Origin: Mycobacterium avium subsp. avium
GTDB lineage: Bacteria > Actinomycetota > Actinomycetes > Mycobacteriales > Mycobacteriaceae
Assembly: GCF_009741445.1 (NCBI RefSeq)
Contig: NZ_CP046507.1
Coordinates: forward strand, 4,464,001-4,528,000
Direction of reading: 5' to 3'
DNA length: 64,000 bases
Shown: piece by piece, positions 57,128-64,000 of the stretch
How positions within the stretch are numbered: position 1 is the stretch's first letter
How the letters are laid out: every line of letters starts with the position of its first letter
Notes under the pieces: generated by a model
Told to the model about the DNA's origin: nothing
Seen by the model: only the letters and a program-made list of their open reading frames with translations
Database searches by the model: none
Position numbers and translations under genes: made by a program

Positions 57128-57180
57128 CCCGGTACTAGCGGTGGGCCCGGTACTAGCGGTGGGCCCGGTACTAGTGGTGG
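57128..57180. repeat. Three tandem 18-bp units at the stop of the first paralog
   Basis: CCCGGTACTAGCGGTGGG at 57128-57145, 57146-57163 and, with small changes, 57164-57180. On the minus strand each carries an in-frame TAG, the third (57173-57171) being the gene's actual stop. Confidence 0.85.
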
Positions 57181-58619
57181 CCGAAGCCGCCGTGCCCGCC
57201 GCCGAAGCCGGGGAAGCCGCCACCGCCGTGGCCGCCGCCGCCCGGGAAGCCGGGGAAGCCACCGCCGCCGTGCCCGCCGCCGTCACCGCCGCCGTGGCCG
57301 GGCGGTCCGCCGAATCCGGGACCACCCAGGCCGGGGATCGGCAACGGGATCGGCACCGGGATGGGCGCGACCGCCGGCGGCGGGGGTGGCGGGGCCGCCG
57401 GAGCCGGCGCGGGTGCCTCCGGGACGGGCACGGGCGCCACCTGAACCGGGGCCGGGGCCGGGGCCGCCGGGGCGGGTGCAGGGGCCTCCGGCGCGGGCGC
57501 GGGGGCCTGAGGTGCGGCAGCGGGTGCGGGCGCGGGCGCCTCGGGGGCGGGCGCCGGGGCCGGAGCCGCCGGCGCGGGTCGGGTGGGTGCGACGACGACG
57601 TTCTGGTTCGGGCTGGGCCGCACGTTGGCCGTCGGCCGGATGGCGATCGCCAGCGAGACCACTAGGGCCACCACACCGATGACGAAGATCGCCGCCACCG
57701 CACTGCCCACCAGCTTGAACGAGCTGCGGTCCGCGTAGTCGGCGTCGACCAGCTCGGTGGCCGCGGCCTGGGTGCCGGTGAAGAACTCGTCCGGGTCGTC
57801 GGGGACCGCGCTGTAGGCCAGGCCGTCGGCGCCGGCGTCGGCGGGGGTCTCGAAGTAGCCGGGCGCCACCGCGAGCGGATTGATGGCACCGGTGCCCGGG
57901 TCCTGCGCGTAGGCCAGCGCCGCGGTGGACGACGCGAACAGCGGAGCGTGCGCCGAGGCCAGGGCCGCGCCGCGGGCCAGCGCGGTGTCCGGCTCCTCGG
58001 GCGCGGTCAGCGGAAGCGTGGTCGCCGCCTCCAGGGCCGGCTTGATCAGCGGGATGTCGATGCCCGAGCCGACGACGAACACGGCGTCGGGGCGGGTCTC
58101 CAGGTTCTCGGCGTTGGAGACCATCGAGGCCAGCTCGGCCACCGCCGCCTCGTCGTCTTCGGGGAGGGGCTGGCGCCGCACGTCGGCGATGGAGCCGTCC
58201 GCGCTGTCGACGACCGCCAGCGTCGCGGTGTCGGGCTCGATGTACAGAAGCGCGGTGTGCGCGTGGTTGGTCCGGTGGCCGACCGCTTGGGCCAGCGCGG
58301 CCGCGGCCAGGAAGGCCGAGACCAGCATCACATTTTCGACCTTGTGGGCGGCCAGCTTGTCGCGCAGCGCGGCGGCCTCGACCGGGTCGGTGAACGTCAC
58401 GCCGGTCGAGGCGAGCTGGTAGCCGCCCTCGGCCGCCCCCTGCCGAGTTCCCAGTATCGCCGAAAGCACCTGGTCGGAGGCGGTGACAGTTGCTGCATCC
58501 TCGCTTGTGGCGACGTCGAAGTTGTCTTCGTCGACGGTGGCGCCATCGCCGTTCTCGCCTTCGACCAGCACCATTCGGACTGCCGTCGGCGCCATCGACA
58601 CGCCCAGTACGGTGTCCAA
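57171..58619 (-). CDS. Hsp70/actin-like (DUF7159-type) membrane protein with Pro then Gly/His-rich tail, copy 1
   Basis: Protein of 482 residues from TTG 58619 with GGAGGAG 6-8 bp upstream. Residues 1-240: degenerate actin/Hsp70-like head (VLGVSMAPTAVRMVLVEGE, LLYIEPDTATLAVVDSADGS, EPDTALARGAALASAHAPLF) lacking the DLGTT phosphate loop. One membrane helix follows (KLVGSAVAAIFVIGVVALVVSLAIAIR, about 305-330), then Pro/Ala repeats (PAPAPEAPAPAP) and a Gly/His/Phe-rich end (GGGGFPGFPGG). It is the closest to udgA of four paralogs. Function unknown. Confidence 0.72.
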   Translation of the reverse strand: MDTVLGVSMAPTAVRMVLVEGENGDGATVDEDNFDVATSEDAATVTASDQVLSAILGTRQGAAEGGYQLASTGVTFTDPVEAAALRDKLAAHKVENVMLVSAFLAAAALAQAVGHRTNHAHTALLYIEPDTATLAVVDSADGSIADVRRQPLPEDDEAAVAELASMVSNAENLETRPDAVFVVGSGIDIPLIKPALEAATTLPLTAPEEPDTALARGAALASAHAPLFASSTAALAYAQDPGTGAINPLAVAPGYFETPADAGADGLAYSAVPDDPDEFFTGTQAAATELVDADYADRSSFKLVGSAVAAIFVIGVVALVVSLAIAIRPTANVRPSPNQNVVVAPTRPAPAAPAPAPAPEAPAPAPAAAPQAPAPAPEAPAPAPAAPAPAPVQVAPVPVPEAPAPAPAAPPPPPPAVAPIPVPIPLPIPGLGGPGFGGPPGHGGGDGGGHGGGGFPGFPGGGGHGGGGFPGFGGGHGGFGHH

Positions 58620-58796
58620 AGCTCCTCCAATAGTCGGTTGCTAGTCCTTCGCGGTGAGGGCGTGCTCGTCGCACGACATGATGGCGCAAGACATCGCTGA
58701 GTCCCCACCCGATATTCCCCTAATGCCCCGATTTTACGCGCCATCGATGGCCGGGGGGTGGGCCGGAGGGGGCCGGCACCAGTCCGCGGGGCCGGT

Positions 58797-59915
58797 CTAG
58801 GGGACCGGGACTCCCGGGCCCAGGTGGCGATGCAGCCAGTCGTCCCAGTGCTCGTGGTCGCCGGAGTGCGGCGAGGGGGCCGGAGACACCGGAGCCTGGG
58901 GCGGGGGCGCCGCCGGTACGGGCGCTGCCGGTGGCGGCGGTGGGGCGGCGCTGGGCGGCGGCGGGTTGTCGGGGGCGACGACCTGGGTGCCCACCTCGGG
59001 GCGCTTGTCGGCGTGCGGCCGGATGAACGCCAGCGCCCACGCCAGGGCGACGATGCCGCCGACGAAGATCACCGCCACCGCGGCGATCGTGGCCACCGAC
59101 TTGGGACTGCGCCCTTCGCGGGTGGGCTCGGACGCCGGATCGTCGTGCGTGTCGGCGCTGTAGGCGAGTTCGGCCGCCGGCGGCGCGGTCGCGGTCGACG
59201 AGAGGTGCGTCGACGCCATCTCGACCGTCCGCGGCGCGCCCAACCGCGCGTTGGCCGCGGCCAGCGAGGCACCCCGAGCCAGGGCCATCTCCGGTTCCTC
59301 GGGCGTCGTCACCGATAACGACGTCGCGGCCTCGAGGGTGGGCTTGATCGCCGGGATGTCCACATCCGACCCGACCAAAAAGAGCCCATCGGGTCGCGAT
59401 CGCATCGATTCGGCACCCGACACCATCGCGGTGAGCTTTGCCAGCGCGGCGTCGTCATGGCCCGGCAGCGGGTGGCGGTGCACGTCGGTGACCGTTCCGT
59501 TGCGGGTGTCGACGACGGCCAGGGTCGCGCTGGTCGGCTCGACGAGCAGGAGTGCGGTGCGGGCCCAGTTGGTGGCGCTGCCCATGGCCTGGGCCAGGGC
59601 CGCGGCGGCCATGACCGCCGAAACCAGCATCACGTTCTCGATCTTGCGGGCCGCCAACGCGTCGCGGAGTGCGGCCGCCTTAACCGGGTCGGTCCAGCTC
59701 ACCCCGCTCGATTTGAGCCGGTAACCGCCCTGGGTCGCGCTGTCCCGGGTTTCCAGGATCGCCGCGACGACGTGGTGGGCGGCGGCCGCGGGGGTTGCGT
59801 CGGCGGTGACGTCGAAGCCGTCCTGATCGACGGTCAGCCCGCCGGCCGATTCTCCTTCGACGAGCACCATGCGGACTGTCTCAGGCGCCATCGACACGCC
59901 GAGTACGACGTCCAC
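58797..59915 (-). CDS. Hsp70/actin-like (DUF7159-type) membrane protein, copy 2 (short tail)
   Basis: Protein of 372 residues from GTG 59915 with GGAGGAG upstream. Head VLGVSMAPETVRMVLVEGES and EPEMALARGASLAAANARLG as in the other copies, one membrane helix (ATIAAVAVIFVGGIVALAWALAFI), then a Pro-rich tail ending in DHEHWDDWLHRHLGPGVPVP. It lacks the Gly-rich end of its neighbours and the FASSTAALAYA segment, so it is the most diverged copy. Confidence 0.72.
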   Translation of the reverse strand: MDVVLGVSMAPETVRMVLVEGESAGGLTVDQDGFDVTADATPAAAAHHVVAAILETRDSATQGGYRLKSSGVSWTDPVKAAALRDALAARKIENVMLVSAVMAAAALAQAMGSATNWARTALLLVEPTSATLAVVDTRNGTVTDVHRHPLPGHDDAALAKLTAMVSGAESMRSRPDGLFLVGSDVDIPAIKPTLEAATSLSVTTPEEPEMALARGASLAAANARLGAPRTVEMASTHLSSTATAPPAAELAYSADTHDDPASEPTREGRSPKSVATIAAVAVIFVGGIVALAWALAFIRPHADKRPEVGTQVVAPDNPPPPSAAPPPPPAAPVPAAPPPQAPVSPAPSPHSGDHEHWDDWLHRHLGPGVPVP

Positions 59916-60087
59916 CGCTCCTCCAAATCGTCCGAAAGTCGGTTGCTGTGCCGGGTGGCTGCGTAGCCGCGTCGGGGCTCGCGATTTGAGGGTCAGCCGG
60001 GACTTGCTGAGAGTTCTGGCCGCGGCCATACCCTAGTCCGCCACCCTAGCGCGCCGGGTCAGACACGCAGGCGAGCCGGAATCCGCG

Positions 60088-61560
60088 CTACCGGTGGCCG
60101 TGGCCGCCACCGAACCCGTGGCCGCCACCGAAGGGACCATGCCCGCCGAACGGGCCGTGACCCCCGCCGAAGGGACCATGCCCGCCGAACGGGCCGTGAC
60201 CCCCGCCGAAGGGACCATGCCCGCCGAACGGACCGTGCCCGCCGAAGGGACCGTGGCCCCCACCGAACGGGCCGTGGCCGCCGAAGGGGCCGTGACCGGG
60301 CGCGGGTGGGCGGGCGAGCGGCACGCGCGGCGGCGGAACGAACACCGGCGGCGGAAGGACGGGAACGGGGACGGCGATGGGCGGCGGGGCCGGGGGCGGT
60401 GGTGCGATCGGGTGCGGCGCGGCCAGCGGCCGCGGCGGCGTGATCTTCGGCTGCGCCTGGACCGGCGGCGCGGGCGGGGGCGGCGCCGGAGCGGGGGCGA
60501 TGATGTTCTCGTTGGGGCTGGGCCGCAACGCGACGGTGGGCCGGATGCTGATCGCCAGGGCGATCTCCAGCGCCACCACGGCGGCGATGAAAATCACCGC
60601 CAGGGTGCTGCTGACCAGCAGCAGCGACTTGCGCCGCCGGGCGCGTTCGTCGAGGTCGATCAGTGTCTTGGCCTCGGCATCATCGTCGGGAACCGCGCTG
60701 TAGGCGACGTTGGCCTTGCCCTCGCCGGCGTCGGCGGCCTGCGCCGCAATGCGGCTGTGGTACTCGGGCTGATAGCCGGGCAGCAGGCCGGGGGACTGCC
60801 CGGCCAGGGCGAGCGGGTCGACCTCTCCGGTGCCGGGATCCAGCGCGTAAGCCAGCGCCGCGGTGGACGACGCGAACAGCGGCGCGTTCGCCGACGCCAG
60901 TGCGGCGCCCCTGGCCAGGGCCATCTCCGGCTCGTCCGGCACCGACAGCTCCAGCGACGTCGCAGCCTCCAGCGCCGGCTTGATCAGCGGGACGTCGACG
61001 CCGGAGCCGACCAGGACCAGGCCCTCCGGACGGGTTGGCAGGGACTCGGCGCTGGCGGCCATGTCGACGAGTTCGGCCACCGCCTGGTCCTCGTCCTCCG
61101 GCAGGGGCCGACGGCGGACCTCCGAGACCGAACCGTCGGCGGTGTCGACCACCGCCATCGTCGCGCTGTAGGGCTCGACGAACAGCATCGCGGTCCGCGC
61201 GTAGTTGGTGGCGTCGCCGACGGCCTGGGTCAGTGCTGCGGCGGCCATGAAGGCCGAGACCAGCATGACGTTTTCCACCTTGTACGCGATCAAGGCGTCG
61301 CGCAGCATGGCCGCCTCGACGTGATCGGTCCAGGTAACGCCGGTCGACAGCAGCTGGTAGCCGCTGTCGGCGGCACCCTCCCGGGTGCCCAGGATCGCCG
61401 AAATGACCTGGTCGGGGGCGGTGCCGGGGAGGGCGGTTCGTCGGGTGTCGACGTCGAAGTCGTCCTCGTCGACAGTGACGCCGTCGGCGCTTTCGCCTTC
61501 GACCAGAACCATGCGCACCTTGGTCGGCGTCATCGCGACGCCAAGCACGATGCCCGCCAC
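60088..61560 (-). CDS. Hsp70/actin-like (DUF7159-type) membrane protein, copy 3 (GHGPFGG repeats)
   Basis: Protein of 490 residues from GTG 61560, aligning with the N-termini of the other copies (VLGVAMTPTKVRMVLVEGES). Head, membrane helix (LLLVSSTLAVIFIAAVVALEIALAISI) and a Pro-rich stretch (PPPPAPPIAVPVPVLPPP) are followed by about a dozen copies of a GHGPFGG unit, ending GGGHGFGGGHGHR. The many histidines could bind metal, by analogy with other Gly/His-rich proteins. Confidence 0.72.
   Translation of the reverse strand: MAGIVLGVAMTPTKVRMVLVEGESADGVTVDEDDFDVDTRRTALPGTAPDQVISAILGTREGAADSGYQLLSTGVTWTDHVEAAMLRDALIAYKVENVMLVSAFMAAAALTQAVGDATNYARTAMLFVEPYSATMAVVDTADGSVSEVRRRPLPEDEDQAVAELVDMAASAESLPTRPEGLVLVGSGVDVPLIKPALEAATSLELSVPDEPEMALARGAALASANAPLFASSTAALAYALDPGTGEVDPLALAGQSPGLLPGYQPEYHSRIAAQAADAGEGKANVAYSAVPDDDAEAKTLIDLDERARRRKSLLLVSSTLAVIFIAAVVALEIALAISIRPTVALRPSPNENIIAPAPAPPPPAPPVQAQPKITPPRPLAAPHPIAPPPPAPPPIAVPVPVLPPPVFVPPPRVPLARPPAPGHGPFGGHGPFGGGHGPFGGHGPFGGHGPFGGGHGPFGGHGPFGGGHGPFGGHGPFGGGHGFGGGHGHR
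60094..60300. repeat. Tandem repeat coding for GHGPFGG(G) units
   Basis: About 200 bp of near-identical 18-21-bp units (39-bp higher-order unit repeated three times in the middle) within the third paralog. In frame, so copy-number changes would only lengthen or shorten the tail. A likely VNTR. Confidence 0.8.
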
Positions 61561-61805
61561 TGCTTCTAGCCCCCTGCCCCATTTGCTGCGCTGCCCGACG
61601 CGCCCTCCGGGCAGCATCCCTATTGCGCGTGCGCCACGAATTTCCTTGCCGTAGCTAAGCCCGGCTCACAACCCAAGCCGTTTGCTGGATTGATGAAATT
61701 TTGGCGGACGAGGCGGCGTCTTTTCGCCAGCCTCAATACCGCAACCCTACTCGTGTGATCTCGGCCTGCGTCGTGGCGCGGGTCGACGGAGTGGTCGGCG
61801 CGGGG

Positions 61806-63698
61806 CTATTTGTGCCCGCCGCCGAGTCCGCCCAGGCCGCCGCCGCTGTGACCGCCGCCGAAGCCACCCAAGCCACCGCCGGGCGCCGGGGCGTGGCCAC
61901 CGCCGAAGCCGCCCAGGCCGCCGCCGGGCGTACCGGCACCTGGAGTGGGAAGGTGACCGCCACCCGAGCCGCCCGGAGTGCTGCCCGCGCCCGGGAAGGG
62001 AAGGTGACCGCCACCGGAGCCACCCGGGGTACCCGCCCCGGGCGTCGGAACGTGCCCGCCACCCGATCCACCGGTGCCACCCGGGCCACCGGTACCGGGC
62101 GTGGGAACGTGACCGCCGCCCGAGCCACCCGAACCACCGGCACCGGGGGTGGGAACGTGACCGCCGCCCGAGCCACCCGAACCACCGGCACCGGGGGTGG
62201 GAACGTGACCACCGCCGTAGTTGCCGGGGCCGTCCGGCTTGGGCGGCGTGCCTTCGCCGGGCGGGGTCTGGTGCTGCGGCGGTGACTGCGGAACAGTGCC
62301 GCCGACCTGCGGAGGCGACGGCGGCTGCGGGACGCGCACCGGCGGTTGCACCGGTTGTGGAACCGACAGCCGCGGCGGCGCCAGCAGCTGCGGCGGGCTG
62401 ACCGGATCGGGCACCGGGATGCGGACCGGCACCGGAACCGGGACCGGCGGGACCACCACCGGGACCGGCACCACCGGCGGGGCCGCGGGGATCGGCGGCG
62501 CCTCCGGAAGCGGCGGCGCAGCCGGCGGCGGGGCGGCCGGCAACGGCGCGGCGACCGGCGGGCTCAACGGCTTGGGCGCCGCCACCGGCTCGGGCACGCT
62601 GATCTTGGGCTGCGGTGCCGACGCCTGCACCGGCGGCGGTGCCGGCGCCTGCTCGGTGGGAACGATCAGATGTTGATTCGGGGTAGGTTGCAACGCCACG
62701 GTTCCGGTGGTGCGGATGCCGATCGCCAGCGCGATCTCCAGCGCCAGCACCGCGCTGATGCCGACCACCGCCAGCCCGCTGCCCACCAGCAGGACCGGCC
62801 GTCGACGCGGCTCACTGTCCTCGGGAAGGAACAGCTTCTCGATGACCACGGTCGGCGACTCGGCGTCCTCCTCCCCCACCGCGCTGTAGGCGAGTTCGTC
62901 GTCGCCGGGCTCGGGATCGACGGGGACATAGAGGTAGTCGGGCAGCGAGTACTGGTCGACAGCGCCGGTGCCGGGGTCTTGTGCGTAGGCCAGCGCCGCC
63001 GTCGACGACGCGAACAGCGGCGCGTTCGCCGCGGCCAGGGCGGCCCCGCGGGCCAGCGCGGTCTCCGGCTCCTCGGCCACACTCACGTCGAGGAACGTCG
63101 TGGTCTGCAGCACCTGCTTGAGCGGAGCGACGTCGACGCCCGAGCCGACGAGCAACAGCCCGCCCGGCAGGGACTCCAGCTTCTCCAGCCCGGCGACCAT
63201 CGCGCTGAGCTGCCCGGCCGCGTCGCCGTAGGACTCGGCGCGAATCTGCTGCTTGTAGACATCGGGGATGGAGCCGTCGGAGGTCTCGACGACCGCCAGG
63301 GTCGCGGTATCGGGTTCCACCAGCAGCACCGCGGTGCGCTCGTAACCCATTGCGCCGCCGACGTTTTGCGCCAGCGCCGCAGCCGCCAGAAACGCCGAGA
63401 CCAGCATGACATTGTCGATCCGGCGAGCCGCCAACGCGTCGCGCAGGGCCGCGGCTTCGAGTTGATCGGTCCACGTCACCCCGATGGAGGAGAGCTGCAG
63501 GCCGGCGTCGGCGGCGCCCTCCCGGGTGCCCAGAATGGCCGAGATCACCCGATCCGGGGCGCTCGCGGTGGCCGCGTCATCGGCGCCGGTGACATCGATC
63601 GCGTCCTCTTCCACCGTCGCGCCATCGGCGTATTCGCCTTCCAGAACGACCATTTGGATCGAAGACGGTGCCATCGACACCCCGAGCACGATATTCAA
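61806..63698 (-). CDS. Hsp70/actin-like (DUF7159-type) membrane protein, copy 4 (longest tail)
   Basis: Protein of 630 residues if it starts at TTG 63698, with GGAGGGG 8 bp upstream (TTG 63713 would overlap that site). Head VLGVSMAPSSIQMVVLEGEY, EPETALARGAALAAANAPLF and ASSTAALAYAQDPGTGAVD; membrane helix VLLVGSGLAVVGISAVLALEIALAIGI; then a 170-residue Pro/Val-rich stretch (PVPVPVRIPVPDP) and Gly-rich repeats GGGHVPTPGAGGSGGS in about six versions, closing with GLGGFGGGH units. Same design as the other three; likely envelope-exposed tail. Confidence 0.72.
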   Translation of the reverse strand: MNIVLGVSMAPSSIQMVVLEGEYADGATVEEDAIDVTGADDAATASAPDRVISAILGTREGAADAGLQLSSIGVTWTDQLEAAALRDALAARRIDNVMLVSAFLAAAALAQNVGGAMGYERTAVLLVEPDTATLAVVETSDGSIPDVYKQQIRAESYGDAAGQLSAMVAGLEKLESLPGGLLLVGSGVDVAPLKQVLQTTTFLDVSVAEEPETALARGAALAAANAPLFASSTAALAYAQDPGTGAVDQYSLPDYLYVPVDPEPGDDELAYSAVGEEDAESPTVVIEKLFLPEDSEPRRRPVLLVGSGLAVVGISAVLALEIALAIGIRTTGTVALQPTPNQHLIVPTEQAPAPPPVQASAPQPKISVPEPVAAPKPLSPPVAAPLPAAPPPAAPPLPEAPPIPAAPPVVPVPVVVPPVPVPVPVRIPVPDPVSPPQLLAPPRLSVPQPVQPPVRVPQPPSPPQVGGTVPQSPPQHQTPPGEGTPPKPDGPGNYGGGHVPTPGAGGSGGSGGGHVPTPGAGGSGGSGGGHVPTPGTGGPGGTGGSGGGHVPTPGAGTPGGSGGGHLPFPGAGSTPGGSGGGHLPTPGAGTPGGGLGGFGGGHAPAPGGGLGGFGGGHSGGGLGGLGGGHK

Positions 63699-63804
63699 GA
63701 CAAACCCCTCCAAAGGTGTTGCGCGATCGCCACGGCCAGGCGGAGGAAAAAACCACGGCTAACTAAGTATCGCGCAGAACGGTGGCGTGAGAGCCCCGCA
63801 GAAC

Positions 63805-64000
63805 CTATGTAGACGTTATGAAGTTCTGGTACGAGCGCGACGGTGTCGGTCCTCGCTGGCCCTGGTACTTCGAACCTACGCGAGTGCTGCCGTACGGGTG
63901 TTCGGCCGGACTGGTCAACCGCAGAATGCACAGCTGACCGATCTTCATGCCCGGCCACAGCGTGATCGGCAGGTTGGCGACGTTGGACAGCTCGAGCGTG
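63805..64000 (-). CDS. dcd: dCTP deaminase, C-terminal part (cut by the window edge)
   Basis: Only the last 64 or so codons are inside the window. They read LELSNVANLPITLWPGMKIG, QLCILRLTSPAEHPYGS and YQGQRGPTPSRSYQNF, the C-terminus of dCTP deaminase (bifunctional dCTP deaminase/dUTPase in mycobacteria), with the stop TAG at 63807-63805. The gene order dcd-udgA, here with paralogs between, is as in M. tuberculosis (Rv0321-Rv0322). Confidence 0.9.
   Translation of the reverse strand, partial: TLELSNVANLPITLWPGMKIGQLCILRLTSPAEHPYGSTRVGSKYQGQRGPTPSRSYQNFITST

Noticed and set aside
60094..61569. Long antisense frame opposite the third paralog, with VPAEGTM-type repeats
   Set aside because: Mirror of the GHGPFGG repeat; no start context and no recognisable domain.
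61806..62225. CRISPR-like or VNTR array in the fourth paralog
   Set aside because: The repeats are imperfect, in frame, and encode a Gly-rich tail; there are no unique spacers.

Overview
The window is high-GC chromosomal DNA from a mycobacterium, most likely a slow-growing non-tuberculous species. The evidence is the gene content: metZ, purT, purA, pyrE, ttfA-like, clpB, dnaK-grpE-dnaJ1-hspR, an Rv0338c-like Fe-S reductase, aspC, rmlA, udgA and dcd all match the Rv0321-Rv0391 neighbourhood of M. tuberculosis as I remember it. GTG and TTG starts are common, genes overlap as ATGA or GTGA, and HAIR operators precede clpB and dnaK. All family and ortholog assignments come from reading motifs and from memory; no search was run.

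Layout. 0-13.4 kb: methionine and purine genes (metZ, rhodanese, purT, thioesterase, purA), a secreted histidine phosphatase, an Rv0358-like gene, a frameshifted site-2 protease, a cation exporter with an operator-like palindrome at its start, a DedA protein, a fused CoA-transferase and a GH76-like protein. 13.5-20 kb: an SPOUT methyltransferase, a lipoprotein, pyrE, an SDR, a TtfA-like protein and clpB. 20-22.7 kb: a DUF3060-type protein, a flavohemoglobin-like oxidoreductase and an epimerase.

22.7-33.4 kb is the most unusual region. It is a single minus-strand operon in which nearly every gene overlaps the next by a start/stop junction. It encodes an AAA-ATPase/TPR/GAF regulator that stops at the linker where a nucleotide cyclase would normally begin, a protein with the pattern of an HK97-fold (encapsulin-like) shell, a polyprenyl diphosphate synthase, two small unknown proteins, a CrtC-like protein, an SCP2-like lipid carrier, and a 1019-residue FAD oxidoreductase whose proline-rich tail carries a repeated amphipathic motif. 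I read this as a candidate terpenoid/lipid pathway, possibly shell-associated.

33.4-37.7 kb is the HspR-controlled dnaK operon. 37.8-39.1 kb is an antitoxin and RES-type toxin pair with a homopolymer frameshift in the toxin. At 39.82-43.53 kb a 3.7 kb block sits in the 3' end of a lipoprotein gene. It is flanked by a perfect 32-bp direct repeat and, inside that, by paired 9-bp repeats that look like integrase arm sites. It is probably an integrated element without its own integrase; it carries a large TPR-region-type protein and a lipoprotein, both showing decay.

43.5-64 kb: a sugar transporter, a threonine-rich membrane protein, a membrane-anchored Hsp70-like protein, the Fe-S reductase with repeated KGLGIA motifs, aspC, a YibE/F-type protein, rmlA, two small conserved genes, udgA, four tandem paralogs (degenerate Hsp70/actin-like head, one membrane segment, Pro then Gly/His-rich tail), and the 3' end of dcd at the window edge. 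No rRNA, tRNA, CRISPR array or transposase was seen. Several single-base indels in homopolymers could be genuine decay or assembly error and should be checked against reads.
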